DNA of 64,000 nt from Lepeophtheirus salmonis (taxonomy: Eukaryota; Arthropoda; Copepoda; Siphonostomatoida; Caligidae). The notes beneath the pieces were generated by a model that saw only the letters and a program-made list of their open reading frames with translations, was not told the origin of the DNA and searched no databases. Where the stretch lies: positions 9,798,805-9,862,804 of the forward strand of contig NC_052132.2 of NCBI RefSeq assembly GCF_016086655.4, in the 5' to 3' direction. Shown piece after piece: positions 1 to 10,925 of the stretch (the first letter of the stretch is position 1; the number at the start of each line of letters is the position of its first letter). The position numbers and the translations under genes are program-made.

Positions 1-1
1 T

Positions 2-24
2 AAGCAGCATATTAAATGCTGCTT
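2..24. repeat. Small perfect hairpin
   Basis: AAGCAGCAT and ATGCTGCTT form a 9-bp perfect stem around a 5-base loop. It sits at the very edge of the window, so its context is cut off. It may belong to the R1 copy that follows. Confidence 0.5.
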
Positions 25-44
25 CTCAAACTATTATTATCATC

Positions 45-225
45 CTTTCATTCTTGAGGAGGGAACACGTCATATGAATTGACAAAAGTATTATTGTATT
101 TTGTAGTTATATGTTAGTGTGTTCATGAAAGACACTGATCATTTCTTGGGGATGTATCTTCTGGATTATTAAAAAAATATATCCAGTTTCTTATTACTCC
201 GGGCAATGCCGGTTACTAGTAGATT
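45..225 (-). repeat. Dispersed repeat R1, copy 1 (diverged)
   Basis: The blocks TTCTTGAGGAG, TGTTCATGAAAGAC and TTACTCCGGGCAATGCCGG occur in the same order as in the other minus-oriented copies of R1 (for example 19.4-19.7 kb). R1 is recognised by the core GGCATTG...GTTATTAG and by GTAGTTACTCA near its other end. No coding capacity is seen. Its class is unknown. Confidence 0.55.
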
Positions 226-924
226 AGAGGCATCTTATTCTTTAAATGAGGTCATAATTATTTGCATAAATATTTCTATATTTTTACTTCAATGTATGAC
301 TCATGCTGTTTTTTTAGTACTTTAATCTTTAAAACTTGAAAGTCATTTAATTCTACATTGTTTTCGATTCGAATATTATTTAAACTTGAAAAAAGTTTAA
401 CTTTACTTAACTCGACAATTTCCTAAAAATTACTCAAATTCGACCGAAATATTATTTGAAAAACTCGAATTCGAATAATCAATGTACAAAATATACACAT
501 TTTACTCGTATAAACGCAGGTTATAACTTGTCAATGGTTATAATTTCAAAAGAAATGCATTCAGATCTTTTTCTTTATTGACGAGCACCTATTTTTATCG
601 GGTATTTGTCTTATGCAATATCGTTGTGGTCGTTTATTTATCCCTATAGATGGGTAATTTCGATTATTTATCTTAAGGTATGAGTACTTATCTACACTAT
701 TGATGATTCGTCATTCCTTGACTCAGTCAAAACATAAATACTGTATGATCTACAAAATAGGTCCAAAAAATTTCAGTAACATTTAATTGCAATTTCATTC
801 CGTTATTTTTAATGTCAAGGTTTCATTACGCAACCAAACGATAGATGAAACAAAAATGAATAAGATTTTTTTATTTTTGTCCCATGTCATTAAATCTAAA
901 AATGTGATAGCAATATCAAAAAAG
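226..924. other. No gene recognised; TTCGAA/CTCGA-rich patch
   Basis: AT-rich sequence without a convincing coding signal. About 363-480 is enriched in short TTCGAA, TCGAAT and ACTCGA words in both orientations, a composition that recurs at 13.8-13.95 kb. A 60-codon open frame at 787-969 runs into the mariner relic and has no recognisable product of its own. Confidence 0.4.
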
Positions 925-930
925 GCAAAG

Positions 931-1235
931 CGTGTGGGATCCATTCCATGTCGGTTTCAGTGCCACTAAGGCTGTTGAGACCGTTGGTAACTCCGTCCAG
1001 ACTGCCTACATAATAATTAAGTACACCACAATTCCATACAGGAAAGAAGAACCGAAACTTCTGCAACAAAATATGGCAGACTCCTGCCTGCCTCCATGTG
1101 ACCCTCCTTAAGCCCTGACTTCAACTTTTGTAGTTTGAAATATCCCAGAGAAAAATGTCTTCTAGACATCTCATCAAAATCTGGATTCACTCCCATTTGT
1201 TGGTCTTTAAAGAAGGTAAAATCGATCCCTCGTGA
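931..1235 (+). pseudogene. Mariner-like transposase relic, catalytic core deleted
   Basis: Two separated pieces of a Tc1/mariner transposase can be read. At about 940-1010 the reading GFSATKAVETVGNSVQT resembles the N-terminal helix-turn-helix that binds the element's ends. At about 1075-1165 the readings LLQQNMADS, PSLSPDF and KYPREKC resemble the stretch around the SPDLNPLDY block that carries the third catalytic Asp. The roughly 200 residues expected in between, including the first catalytic Asp, are absent, and stops and frame changes break the rest. It cannot encode an enzyme. TGCACCCTGTA at about 1816-1826 resembles a mariner end but may belong to another element. Confidence 0.55.
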
Positions 1236-2104
1236 CGTTAATGAGGGTGTTTTTCCTTTTTTTTATTATTCCGATACATAATAGAATAAATTCTATAACT
1301 AAGTAAAATAAAATATGTACTTATCATATTGTATTATATTATATTATAATGAGAAATGTACTATCATCTCAATAAATATTTAATATATATTATTTGGCAC
1401 AATCAGCCATCCATATGATTATGAAAAATGGCAAGGATCGAGGGTGGAGGAGGACCGACTCCAAGGAACAATGACCCCAAGGACTGATAAGACTGGGTTT
1501 CAGACTAGACTGGATCGAATATATAAGGATCGACACAACACAACTCATAACCATGGGTCCATAAAACCAATTCAATAGTGGGGAACTGGAAGCAGTTTTA
1601 TTAAAATTATGTAATATATTCATAACGACATTATTACGCAACTTTTCAGGATTATTTTCTTTCAAAAAATGGCCATTGGACCCTTGTTCTTGGGTTTTAT
1701 TACACATTTGTGATATAGGTGCATTACATAGTTGATTTAAGTTGATTAGTCAGTGCTTCGAACGGTTCTTTGTAATAAAGTCGATCGGTATTTATATATT
1801 CCCAGTAACTATTATGTTGCACCCTGTACCAAAAGTAAATTGGGTCTCTACTCACCCATAAACTTATTAAAACATTTGCAAACAAGTTTAACAATGATTG
1901 TATCTTTGAATTTCTTCATACAGTGCTTTTAAATTATTTATGTACAAATATGTCGAGACATGGTTATCAAAATACAAGACATTTTTAATGAAAGACAATG
2001 AAATAGTTTCGTATTACATATTATGTCCATATATACACATGTATTTGTTATGTCTGATAGGTATTACTATGTCTACAGAAAATAAATTATTAACATACAT
2101 ATAT
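1236..2104. other. No gene recognised; AT-rich spacer
   Basis: The stretch is AT-rich. About 1440-1560 is relatively GC-rich and repeats GGACT/GACTGG words; a 105-codon minus frame over 1390-1707 matches nothing I know and looks like a by-product of that composition. No splice-bounded exon is evident. Confidence 0.35.
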
Positions 2105-3194
2105 ACATATAAATATAATGTTCTTATAAAAACAATCTTGAACCAAAATCAAAAAAGTCCTATTTCATTTTTTGACTCCATAAGCCAATATTTTATAAGC
2201 CTATTTGAGTCAATTATAGTGTTTGTATTCAAATTTATGGGATGAGTGTAGATACTTAAGAATTTTATCTATAGTTTAAAACCTTTATTTGATATATAAA
2301 AATTATGTTGCCTCCGATATTGTCCCTCAAATAAAAATCAACCAATTTATCATTATTTAATATATTGATCGGGTTTGGCTACATTTATAGCAACTAGCAC
2401 CGCGCCCAAATGGTAATTTTATATTAAATATTAAAAAAAAAGTTAATAGGGAAAGTACATATATGGGGAGTCAATATAAAAACAATCTTATACAAAAAAC
2501 AAGGAAACGAAAAAGACCAAATTAATTTTATTACTTCTTATATACACATAGCCCAATATTTCACAGACATATTTGAATCAAATAAAGGCATATTATTCAA
2601 TTTATTAGGATGAATGTAGATACACCAGAACTTTAGTTTTGATTTAAAATCTTTTTTAGTTTATAAGGCTTATATTTACCCCGATATTGTATAAATAAAT
2701 CTATCCATTTTGACTAATTTTATTGCAATTTGCAGAAGCTTCATAGGGAAATTTTATATTAGTTTTAAGAATAATAATTTGAATGAGAAAGTACATTTTT
2801 TTGTGTGTTAATATGAAAACAATCTTGAGTAAAAAAATAAAGAAAAAAATAAATCCGTAATGCCGTATTACATCTAGCCCATTATTCTATAGACGTATTG
2901 TAGTCCATCATAATCTTATTATTCAAATTTGTGGGATGAGTAAGGATACCAAGAATTTTAACTATAGCTTAGATGCTTTATTTAATTTATGAGACTTTAA
3001 TTGGCCCCAATAATTTTTAAATAAAATTTGATAATTTATTATTCTTTTATGGTGAAAAATCAATTTTGACTCCTTTAATTGTAGTTTTCTGTACACCCAT
3101 GGGTTCGATAAGAATAATTTATAGATAGAAATAGAGCTTTGTATTTATAAAGATAGTTCTAGGTTGTTTTTGTGTTGACGGTTCACATACATAC
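2105..3194 (+). repeat. Tandem array of three diverged M1 MITE units
   Basis: The word AAAACAATCTT recurs at 2129, 2479 and 2816, giving a period of about 337-350 bp. Within each unit the same sub-blocks follow in order: AGCC(C)A-AT-TTAT/TCACAGAC, TTTGAGTC, ATTCAAATTT-TGGGATGAGT, then CTTTATTT. Upstream of the second and third units, degraded forms of the M1 terminal motif are visible (GGGGAGTCAATATAAAA, GTGTGTTAATATGAAAA). The array closes at 3168-3194 with TTTTTGTGTTGACGGTTCACAT, the inverted M1 end. Single M1 copies lie at 27.5, 31.8 and 39.0 kb. No coding capacity. Confidence 0.65.
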
Positions 3195-3225
3195 TTTCTT
3201 TAACTAAAGAACGTGCAATGTACCT

Positions 3226-3535
3226 AGTATTATTTGGTATACCGGTACTACACTTGTACTAGATTACTGATTTATTTGAAACGGTAATGTATTAAAACGA
3301 TATTGAAGCTGGTACTCGCAGCATTAATACCTATGAATAACATTTAAACATGAATGGCGTAACCAGCAAATTTCTGAATTAGCATAACCGCCCCCCAAAA
3401 AAATTGCGTAGATACTGATGTGAATCCCCCATTTTTTATTATATATTCTTATTTTTAAAAAAATATCGAGATACAAATACCACTTTTTGTACCGGAATCT
3501 GTACGAAAATAATTGTATCGTGACAACACCCTAAT
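3226..3535. mobile_element. Candidate hAT-like MITE with CCGGTA ends
   Basis: The left part carries GGTATACCGGTACTACAC and the right part TGTACCGGAATCTGTACG followed by TCGTGACAACACCCTA. Inverted CCGGTAC words near both sides and an outer end that reads AGGGTGTTGTCACGA on the other strand resemble non-autonomous hAT elements. The left part also aligns with 61.12-61.22 kb. No open frame. Exact ends and a target duplication could not be fixed by eye. Confidence 0.4.
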
Positions 3536-4501
3536 GCAAAGTAGGGAGGTCCTTAAAAATAAATGTTTTGCCCTTTCTTGTAAAGCCCTTCTTTATTGTT
3601 CCTTTCATAATTAGTGATGAAAATTGTGTGTATTTTGGGCATGTAAAAAGAAATAACGAAAATCAACATGGTAACTATGTCTATTTGAAGAATACATCTA
3701 TATCATAACGTATAATTAGCTTAGCTACAATCAGCTGTGACAAAGGAGGAGGGGGAGAAGGAAATATACAGGAACTCAAGAGTTAAATAATAATGACAAT
3801 AGCTGAGGAATAGTAATTTAATTCCTCAGATAACTGATTCCAAAAAAGTGGGGTCCTTAAAAATACACACGATTTACATGACTATTCATAGCTCAATTTC
3901 ACTGTATATTTTTTACTTTAATTAATATTTAATTGCGGCCTCACTTCTTTATTTTTTTGCTCGATATTTAAAAATGAATAGAAGAAAATGGATATTTCCA
4001 TTTTTTTCTGATAATATAACGTTAAAATACAACTTTGTTTCTTTGCACGAATAAATTTTATGACAATACCAATACTTTTACTGCTTTTGTAGTTTTTGTA
4101 GTTTTTATATTTAATCCTTTTTAACATTAATTAGATTATTAAATATTTGTTGAATTACAAAGTATTTTAACTAGAAAGAAACCATTATTTGGTACACTGT
4201 TCTCTTCTCGGTAGCGAATAAACTTTAATTCATTCGACGTTTAATATGTGTTTAAATATAAAAGTCGAATAAAATGTTGAACAATTTACAAGTTGGGTCA
4301 AAAGTTTAAGAGCCAATATCGCTGAAATATTATGCTTTCTTCTATAGCTGGCAAATTTTGTGGGTCCTTTGAGGTCCGAGTTAAATTGTGTCTGCTATAT
4401 TTAAATTTTAAGTATACTAAACAAATGCAATTGTTTCATGATGTATGGTAGGTCAATTTTATACTATTTCTTGCAAGTTTCTATGATTTTTTTGATAGAA
4501 T
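3536..4501. other. No gene recognised
   Basis: AT-rich spacer. A 69-codon minus frame (3918-4127) is lysine/asparagine/isoleucine-rich, as expected of chance translation of AT-rich DNA. No repeat shared with the rest of the window was noticed. Confidence 0.4.
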
Positions 4502-4680
4502 AGCACTGATTAAGTAAAAGTAAACATTCTAGCATTAAACTTACTCTATCTGACCTAGTAAACGTCTTTGAAGTCCATTAAATTAAGTACATTTCTTTCT
4601 TTAGGAATATCGAGACGCGAACCTTTGCACAATGAGTTAATGAGAATAATTTATCCCGAGCTAAGTCGTTCCATAACTAT
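4502..4680 (-). repeat. SINE-like repeat S1, copy 1
   Basis: The same about 180-bp unit occurs here, at 10.93-11.1 kb and at 14.8-15.0 kb. Shared words are CTGATTAAGTAAAAGTAAACATT, split here as CTGATTAAGTA and AGTAAACATT, then CTTTGAAGTCCATT, TTTCTTTAGGAAT and AATAATTTATCCCGAG. Read on the minus strand the head contains GGTTCGCG, resembling a polymerase III B box, about 40 bases after TAGCTCGGGA, resembling a weak A box. This suggests a tRNA-derived SINE. The open frame at 4568-4804 lies across it and is not a gene. Confidence 0.5.
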
Positions 4681-5617
4681 GAATTGTAATATTTGTGAAA
4701 TACTTTCCTATTGGTATTGTATTAATAAACAGCTATTTAAAGGTGATGAGTTATACCCAATGTTGAGCTGTATCATATATTCTAATTTTGTGGCCTTGGA
4801 GTAATTTCATGACTGATTTTCTATTTATGATTAATGAAGAAGTTAAATGGAGTTTATGCAATAAATATTCCAATAGGTAATACGTTTTGAAGTCAAAGCG
4901 TAGCTCAGTTTTAGTTCTGGCAAAAATGATAAAAAATAGATCAACAAACAAAAAACGAAAAATACAAAGCCAAATGAAAACACCGGACATTCATCAATAC
5001 CACTTCTTGAAATCACTTTAATTATGAAGAGTTTAATGATATGTTCAACTAGGACATACTAATATTATATATTTAATTACGACTAATTTTGTATGCTTTA
5101 AATAACTTCAGAATTTAGTAAAATTGTCGATAGGCAACATCAAAATTAAAAATAGGTTCTTCCTTCAGCTATCCTTCGATAAACTGGCTAATACATTTCC
5201 TAATTCCCTTTTTTTATTTGTATTAAAGATACGTTCTCCCTTTTTCCGTTGTAAAATAATTTGGCTTGTTTTTTTTTTTGCATTTTCAAATCTACAACAC
5301 ATAGCCTAAAAAAACTTTAAGACACGCGGAATCGTTCTTGTTTTATGATAAAAATCAACGTATAAACAAAAAAACAAAATTGTTCTTTAGAACCCAGGAA
5401 TTTGGTCTGTTCAGAATGAAACATCGCCTTAGGTACGTAACTTAGAATTCTAAACAGCTTTTATTGATAACTAAAGTCTGTATCTGTCTCCGTTTCTGAA
5501 ATAAATCCCCTATGCATATTTATCAGCGGAAGTACAACTATAACATTATATTATAGTTGATAATATATAAATAACTTTCCATATACTGATAATATTAGGG
5601 TTTATTAATAAAATTAA
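4681..5617. other. No gene recognised
   Basis: AT-rich spacer with short chance open frames on both strands. AACTATAA...TTATAGTT near 5537-5559 makes a small AT hairpin. Nothing else stood out. Confidence 0.4.
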
Positions 5618-5765
5618 TGGTAGTACCCGGCATTGATAGGAGTTATTAGGCCTCAACGAATAGATGGACTTTACCAATTAATAAAGAAGATAATTCCCTC
5701 CAAAAATCCTCAACTTTACTCAATCCACACACACACACGTAATTACTCAATATTTTGTTCGATAA
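5618..5765 (+). repeat. Dispersed repeat R1, copy 2
   Basis: Contains GTAGTACCCGGCATT, GGAGTTATTAGGC, TAATTCCCTCCAAAAATCCTCA and GTAATTACTCAATA in the order seen in the R1 copies at 15.9 and 23.2 kb. A CA dinucleotide run (5725-5738) has expanded inside it. No coding capacity. Confidence 0.65.
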
Positions 5766-7380
5766 TGAAAGAGTGATGATAACAGATTTATACAAAAAAA
5801 ACAACGTTCGATTTGCTCACAACAAAAATACTTGAACATTAAAAATTATTAGGATTTACATCCTTAATTATTATCTCCCCTTGTCTTTTTTTTTCAATGC
5901 CATGAAGTATTTACTAAATTTGAGCAACATAAGCTCGTTAGTAGATAGTTTCTTTTTAAATCAAGTAGTAACACTCAAAAATGAGGTACCGCCAAATATC
6001 CAAACATGCATACAAACTTTGTTTTATTAATATACATTTTCTATCTAATAAAGTGACGTCACATTAATTATAATGTAAAAAATATAAGATACTTTTTGGT
6101 AAGCAATTGTAAATTTTTTAATTTTTGTTATTGTTCAGAATCATTTATAAAAAAAAAATATTAATTCATTTTTGAGCCTTTTTGTGTCACCTTCTAGGAG
6201 GTAATTTCAAAAAAGAATGCTTCAATTTCATACGTTTTGTAGATGAATTTATGCTTTTTTGATAATTAAGTGTCACCTCAGCAAGATTCATTTGAGCAAT
6301 TTTTCCTTCAGAGAGTGCCACCTTAGCGACATTCATTCAAGCAAAGATTTATTTGGGGGAGTCTCTTTTTAGTGAGGTTAGTTACAGATACTTTTTTATA
6401 CAATAGGTACCATAAGATGAATTACATCATTCATTGACAAAAAAAAAAAAAAAAAAAAAAAGAAAAGAAAGAAGCACAAAATAACCCCTCAATAAAATTT
6501 TTACGATCAAACATTCAAAACGAGAATGATCGGAGGTTTTTGTCGGAGGACATGCCTGTATCTTTAGACTGGTTGAATAGATCAAATTGAGTTGCAAATC
6601 AATTCTGGATTATACTTGTGTCCTTTTTTAAAGGCCCTACTCCAAGGAGCTCTATCAATCGAAGTGTTTGAACACCGTTAGAGTCAATTGTTTTTTTCAT
6701 TCTTCCATTCGCAGAGACTTGCAAATTTGATACAAAATTTCACAAAAGCCTAAGCTGCTCACATTTGATATTCAACACCACTCCAGTGAGTAATTACAAC
6801 ATTCTTCTTGTCATGTTTATTATATGAAAATGACACTAAAATTAGTCTCACTGAAAATAAGCTAGCCCAAATAATTCTTTGCTTCAGTGCGTGTTGCTGA
6901 GAAGACACTCATTAAAAAAAACAGCGCAGAAATAAGCGGACAGGATTTTTTCTGTAGTATTGTACATTATAAAAAATATGACTATTTCTACTAAGAGCTG
7001 CATGAGTATTGTTTTATAGCAAATAAACTACCTCCTTTTTCTTTTCTTTTTACATAAAGTGAAGAATTTAACCCCTTCACCCTCTACCTCATTCGGTTAA
7101 AGCATGAATATTTATTGACCTTGAAATTTCTTTGAAAAACATGAGATTCTTACGCTGAGGGAATTATTTGGTTCTCCTCCAATAATACTTTACCTTTTAG
7201 AATGAAAAAAAGTTGACAATATCCACTATAAGTATATTCAACAAACTTAATTATTAGAAACTATTTTCTTAATACATGGTAAATTTATCTTTTATTTTAT
7301 TAAGTTTTATGGATAACTTTTTGAATCGTTTTTTGACATGATTCTCTGTTGTTTTTCTTTTCGTTTCATATTCAACTACA
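5766..7380. other. No gene recognised; poly-A tract at 6439-6461
   Basis: AT-rich spacer. The words TGTCACCTCAGCAAGATTCATTTGAGC and GTGCCACCTTAGCGACATTCATTCAAGC (about 6270-6345) are two imperfect direct copies of a short unit; their shared cores are GCCACCT and CATTCAT-TGAGCAA. A run of 23 A follows at 6439-6461. No exon-like stretch was recognised. Confidence 0.4.
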
Positions 7381-8114
7381 GTACAGGGTAGATCTTATCT
7401 ACTATTTTTAATCCGGAATGACATTGTCCCAAAATCAAGAGGAGGACAACAAGGCATCGTATCTCTGAACAGAGTAAGCTGACACGAAAATTTGTAGGCA
7501 AAAGTTTTTCTCTTTCCTAATGGAATTTTTTTCACCGTTGAGTCCATTATGAATAAACAAAAAGCCACTACATCACAACCGAACATCCAGACAATGTCTC
7601 AGGTTCAGTGAGATATGTATTCAGAACAAAAATTCAGTGGCCAACAAAGTAAAATTTTCCCACCCAGATTTGTAGAGAGGAAGGAGCGACTCAATACAGG
7701 TGCTTACATCGAACTTCTGGATAAGAAAGTGCAACCTTGGGCCAGAAAAATGTTTGGGGACAACTTTGTTTTCACTCAAGACGGAACACCGTATTATCTT
7801 ATCGCTAAGATCCAGACCCTACTGCGAGACAGGTTTACGGACATTTGGGACCTCAACATGTGGCCTCCCTCCTCTCCAGACCCGAAACCCTTGGACTACT
7901 CTATTAGGTGTGTCTGGAGAAGAGGGTGTGTGTTATTCCTCACAGGATTGTCTAGTCTCTAGAGGCTTCCATGAAGAAGGAGTATACCAAGCTTAAGTTT
8001 GACTACATAGCAAAGGTCTGCAAGGGATTTAGGCCTCACATTGAGACAATTATTAGAGGGGAAGGCTCACATATTGAAAGTTGTAGTAATCACTATTTTC
8101 AGATGATTTTGTAA
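7381..8114 (+). pseudogene. Mariner-type transposase relic with a readable catalytic C-terminal half
   Basis: Enzymes of this family cut and paste the element at TA sites in the nucleus. The reading from about 7620 gives GAYIELLDKKVQPWA, then FTQDGTPYY, which holds the second catalytic Asp, then WPPSSPDPKPLDYS, which holds the third; 32 residues separate the two. Usual family motifs are QDGAPAH and SPDLNPLDY, so A-to-T, H-to-Y and LN-to-PK changes are visible. After a frame change the tail from 7971 reads KEYTKLKFDYIAKVCKGF and ends GEGSHIES before a stop at 8112-8114. Upstream, FFTVESIMNKQ resembles the block around the first Asp, but that Asp is lost. CAGGGTAG at 7383 resembles a mariner end, and the N-terminal helix-turn-helix is missing. 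Confidence 0.75.
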
Positions 8115-8624
8115 AATAAATGTCTTCACAAAACTTGTTGTTTAAATTTATTTCATGAATAATTGAAAATAATTAAATATTTATCTCTTGATAAGAGCAA
8201 CCTCGTAATGCTCTCACAGTTAACATAAGCCTACCATTATTAGTATTTGTCAGTGATCAAGATTGCAAAATTGGCAAAGGGTTCAATAATTATTTTTTCC
8301 ACTGTCGGTACTATGAAGGTTTGAGAGAATTATACAGTTTGAAAACGGATTGCTAATTTTTTTTTTTTCAGTACTTCATCAAACTTTTATTCGTGTTGGT
8401 TTATTATTTTTTGTATGTAGTATACGAAATAATATTTTTTATTCTCCTATTATTTTTATGATTTGCATGAAGGTTATCTCAAGAACGATTTTTCTTTGTC
8501 TGGAATTCAATCTGGAACCTTTTTCCCTAAATGTATTCATAGTTTGAATATGTATTAAAATTATCGATATAAATTAAGTAAATTAAAACTTGCCAATTTT
8601 TTTTTTTTTTTTGGAGGACTTAAA
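8115..8624. other. No gene recognised
   Basis: AT-rich DNA downstream of the mariner relic, including its probable 3' untranslated part (AATAAATG at 8116). No matching terminal inverted repeat for the element was found here. Confidence 0.35.
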
Positions 8625-8770
8625 ACAACAATGAATGTGATTTAAGGTTATGTTTATTAACGAGTTTGTGCAGCAAAAAAGAAAAGAAAAGGGTAGTATA
8701 TATCTACATTATTATAGAAAAGTTCATCAACACAAAATAACTCCGAGTAATGTCGTGTACTCCCGCTAGT
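8625..8770 (-). repeat. Dispersed repeat R1, copy 3 (partial)
   Basis: Begins with AATGAATGTGATTTAAGG and AAAAAAGAAAAGAAAAGGG, also present in the R1 copy at 19.4 kb, and ends with GTTCATCAACAC, AATAACTCCGAGTAATG and GTACTCCC. The middle of the repeat is missing. Confidence 0.5.
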
Positions 8771-9247
8771 TTTATGATAATTGGTGAAAGACTCATGATT
8801 AGTAAAAACCTGCTACTTTGATGTTGTTTTTTAAAGATAGGAATAGAAGCTGGGAACAAGTGATGATAATCAAAACTATAAAACTTATCCTCATCAGAAC
8901 ACCACGGAAATATGTTATATTTATTGAAACTTTTCTTATGATAATATATAATTAACCCATACCAATCTTGTTTATATAATATTAATATGATTTGCACCAT
9001 TTATATTATGCTGCATAAATTATTTTTTTATCATTTATACAACCAATGGTTTAAATATACCCTAACAAATATTTTTTTAAATTTTAGATCTTTTTATTTT
9101 TGGCAAGGTACAGAACATTTAAAAAGAGGCAATTTTGGTTCAAAATTAACAATCTTTTACAGCTTGTATCGCCTCAAAGGTGCAGCTATTGATCAAATAG
9201 TTTTATTGTTGTTTTAATGTTCCTTTAATTTGCCACACAGAGTTACA
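8771..9247. other. No gene recognised
   Basis: AT-rich spacer to the left of element E1. Open frames at 8704-9000 (minus) and 8987-9217 (plus) match nothing I know and have AT-driven composition. Confidence 0.35.
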
Positions 9248-9340
9248 TTGATTAATAGGGAGTATCACGGGAGCCCAAAATGGAACCATCACGCATTCTG
9301 ACCCTGCAAAAGTTGCGAATAATAAATAGACATCCGTTTT

Positions 9341-9563
9341 ACTAAAAAAATCCGGGAGAAAAAAAATTTACCCCCACCCCTATTGTTTGGAAAGGTTTCT
9401 GTATGAAATAAAAAAAATTTATGAAATAAACTTTTTTTTCATTTTTATAAGAAAGCTTTATGTACTTTAAAAAATGATATTGAACAATATGTAATTTTTT
9501 GCTTAACTTAAATGCCTTACTTCTACAGTGAGATAAACGTTGCACGCCCCCGGATTTAGTGCA
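9341..9563. mobile_element. Small nested inverted-repeat element inside E1
   Basis: ACTAAAAAAATCCGGGAG at the left and CCCCCGGATTTAGT at the right are inverted versions of one another, about 220 bp apart. The DNA lies within the left arm of E1, in sequence the right arm does not have. It looks like a MITE that entered after E1 was in place. The rest of the insertion (9564-9962) is unexplained; a 66-codon frame there (9765-9965) is unrecognised. Confidence 0.35.
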
Positions 9564-9975
9564 AAAATAGACGAAAAAGATAAAAATTACTTATAAAATG
9601 GAGAAAATTCTGCCAATATCTTATTTTTTTAATTCTATATAAGTTAGTATATAATAATGTGGATAATTATGCTTAATCTTTGCAAATGCTATTTTTTTAA
9701 AATTATATGTAAATGTATCAAACTGAGTATTGGCACTTAGTTTTAAATTTCCTCAGTTTATTTCTTGATTTTAAAGTTGACAAAATGTATCCGTGTCTTT
9801 GGTTATATTCTTAAACCTTACAGGAAGCCTCTGAAACTAGTTTCTACAGATTGGGAATGGCATGAATATTTCTCTAATTTCAAAGGCTCATTGTTTACTT
9901 TCATAAGTTCTTTATCTGTCCAATATTGTAAGATTGGTGGAACTGAAATTACTATCTTAGACTAATCAATCATAT

Positions 9976-10780
9976 TCATGAAATGATTTGATTTGATTCA
10001 TAGTTTATTTTCTTAGGAATTATGTATTGCCTATGGGGGTTATATGAAATTTTTGCATTCAAGACTTTTTTCAATGCAAATTTACAAACTTCTGAATCTT
10101 CATCTACCAATGCTGCTAACAATATATTTTCATGATGAGCGAAGAAAGAATTTTGTGATAATTTTTTTTTGTACAATATGGGCCAGATTTTGATCAATAC
10201 CCTTTGATAGTGAAAATGCTTCGAACTGTCATAGCAATTCGATTGACATTTAATTGCAAACCACATTGGAGCGTAATAGTTTAAAATAAATGCTACCAAT
10301 TTTAAGAGGGTTTTTTCTATGCTTTTTATTCGATATATAATATCGCAAAATGCGATTAGCTTTGGTAAGCTATCTAACCTCGTGCAAGGCCCCTGGTGAC
10401 TTAAGAGGTAAGTGGAAACAAGAAGAAATTTTTCTAGACTGAATTGCCAAAACAATTTTGTAAGGTAGCGTTGGTCATTACTTAAATCTGAAAAAAATAT
10501 CTTCATTATTTATTTTAAGTTTTGCTACAACAGGTCTGAAATTCACGACTGACATTTTTTGTAAATCTTCATTTATTGATTTTCCAATTGAGCCCCTATA
10601 AATATTAGGTCCTTGCTGACCACCATCAATTTGTTTGAATGCCTCCTTCAATGTCAATTCATTCATGCGAAGTTGACACACCAGCCATTGAAGGGGTCTT
10701 TGGAGGGAAAGTTCAATCCTCCTTACAATGCTGGACCAAATTTCTACATTTGTGTTGCAACCATCACATATTTCATTTGA
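9976..10780 (-). pseudogene. E1 transposase-like protein, C-terminal half, frameshifted
   Basis: The gene is read from 10780 downwards. The first segment contains ICDGCNTN, then RPLQWLVCQLRMNEL, then GSIGKSI. Near 10490 the frame shifts by one, and the second segment (176 codons to the stop at 9976) contains SDLSNDQRYL, YAPMWFAIK, NSFFAHHENILLAALVDED and IIPKKINYESN. I recognise this order from unnamed repeated proteins in hydra, aphid and other genomes, probably RNase H-like transposases in which CDG carries a catalytic Asp. That recognition is from memory. No start codon or N-terminal half is present. Its last codons lie inside the inverted arm, and the same tail is encoded in reverse at about 10785-10840. 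Inactive: one frameshift and no 5' half. Confidence 0.6.
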
Positions 10781-10925
10781 CCCTCATAGGTAATTCATAA
10801 TTCCTACTAAAATAAACTATGAATCAAATCATTTCATGAAATCAATCGGATTTTTATTTACAATTCGCAACTTTTGAGGGGTCAGAATTTGTGATAGCTC
10901 AATTTTGGGCTCCAGTCATACACCC

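Noticed and set aside
1390..1707. 105-codon minus-strand open frame
   Set aside because: It runs through a patch of repeated GGACT words and AT-rich DNA; no recognisable protein.
9976..10506. 176-codon frame as a host gene
   Set aside because: It continues upstream across a frameshift into a transposase-like N-terminal part and sits between inverted arms; it is the E1 transposon gene.
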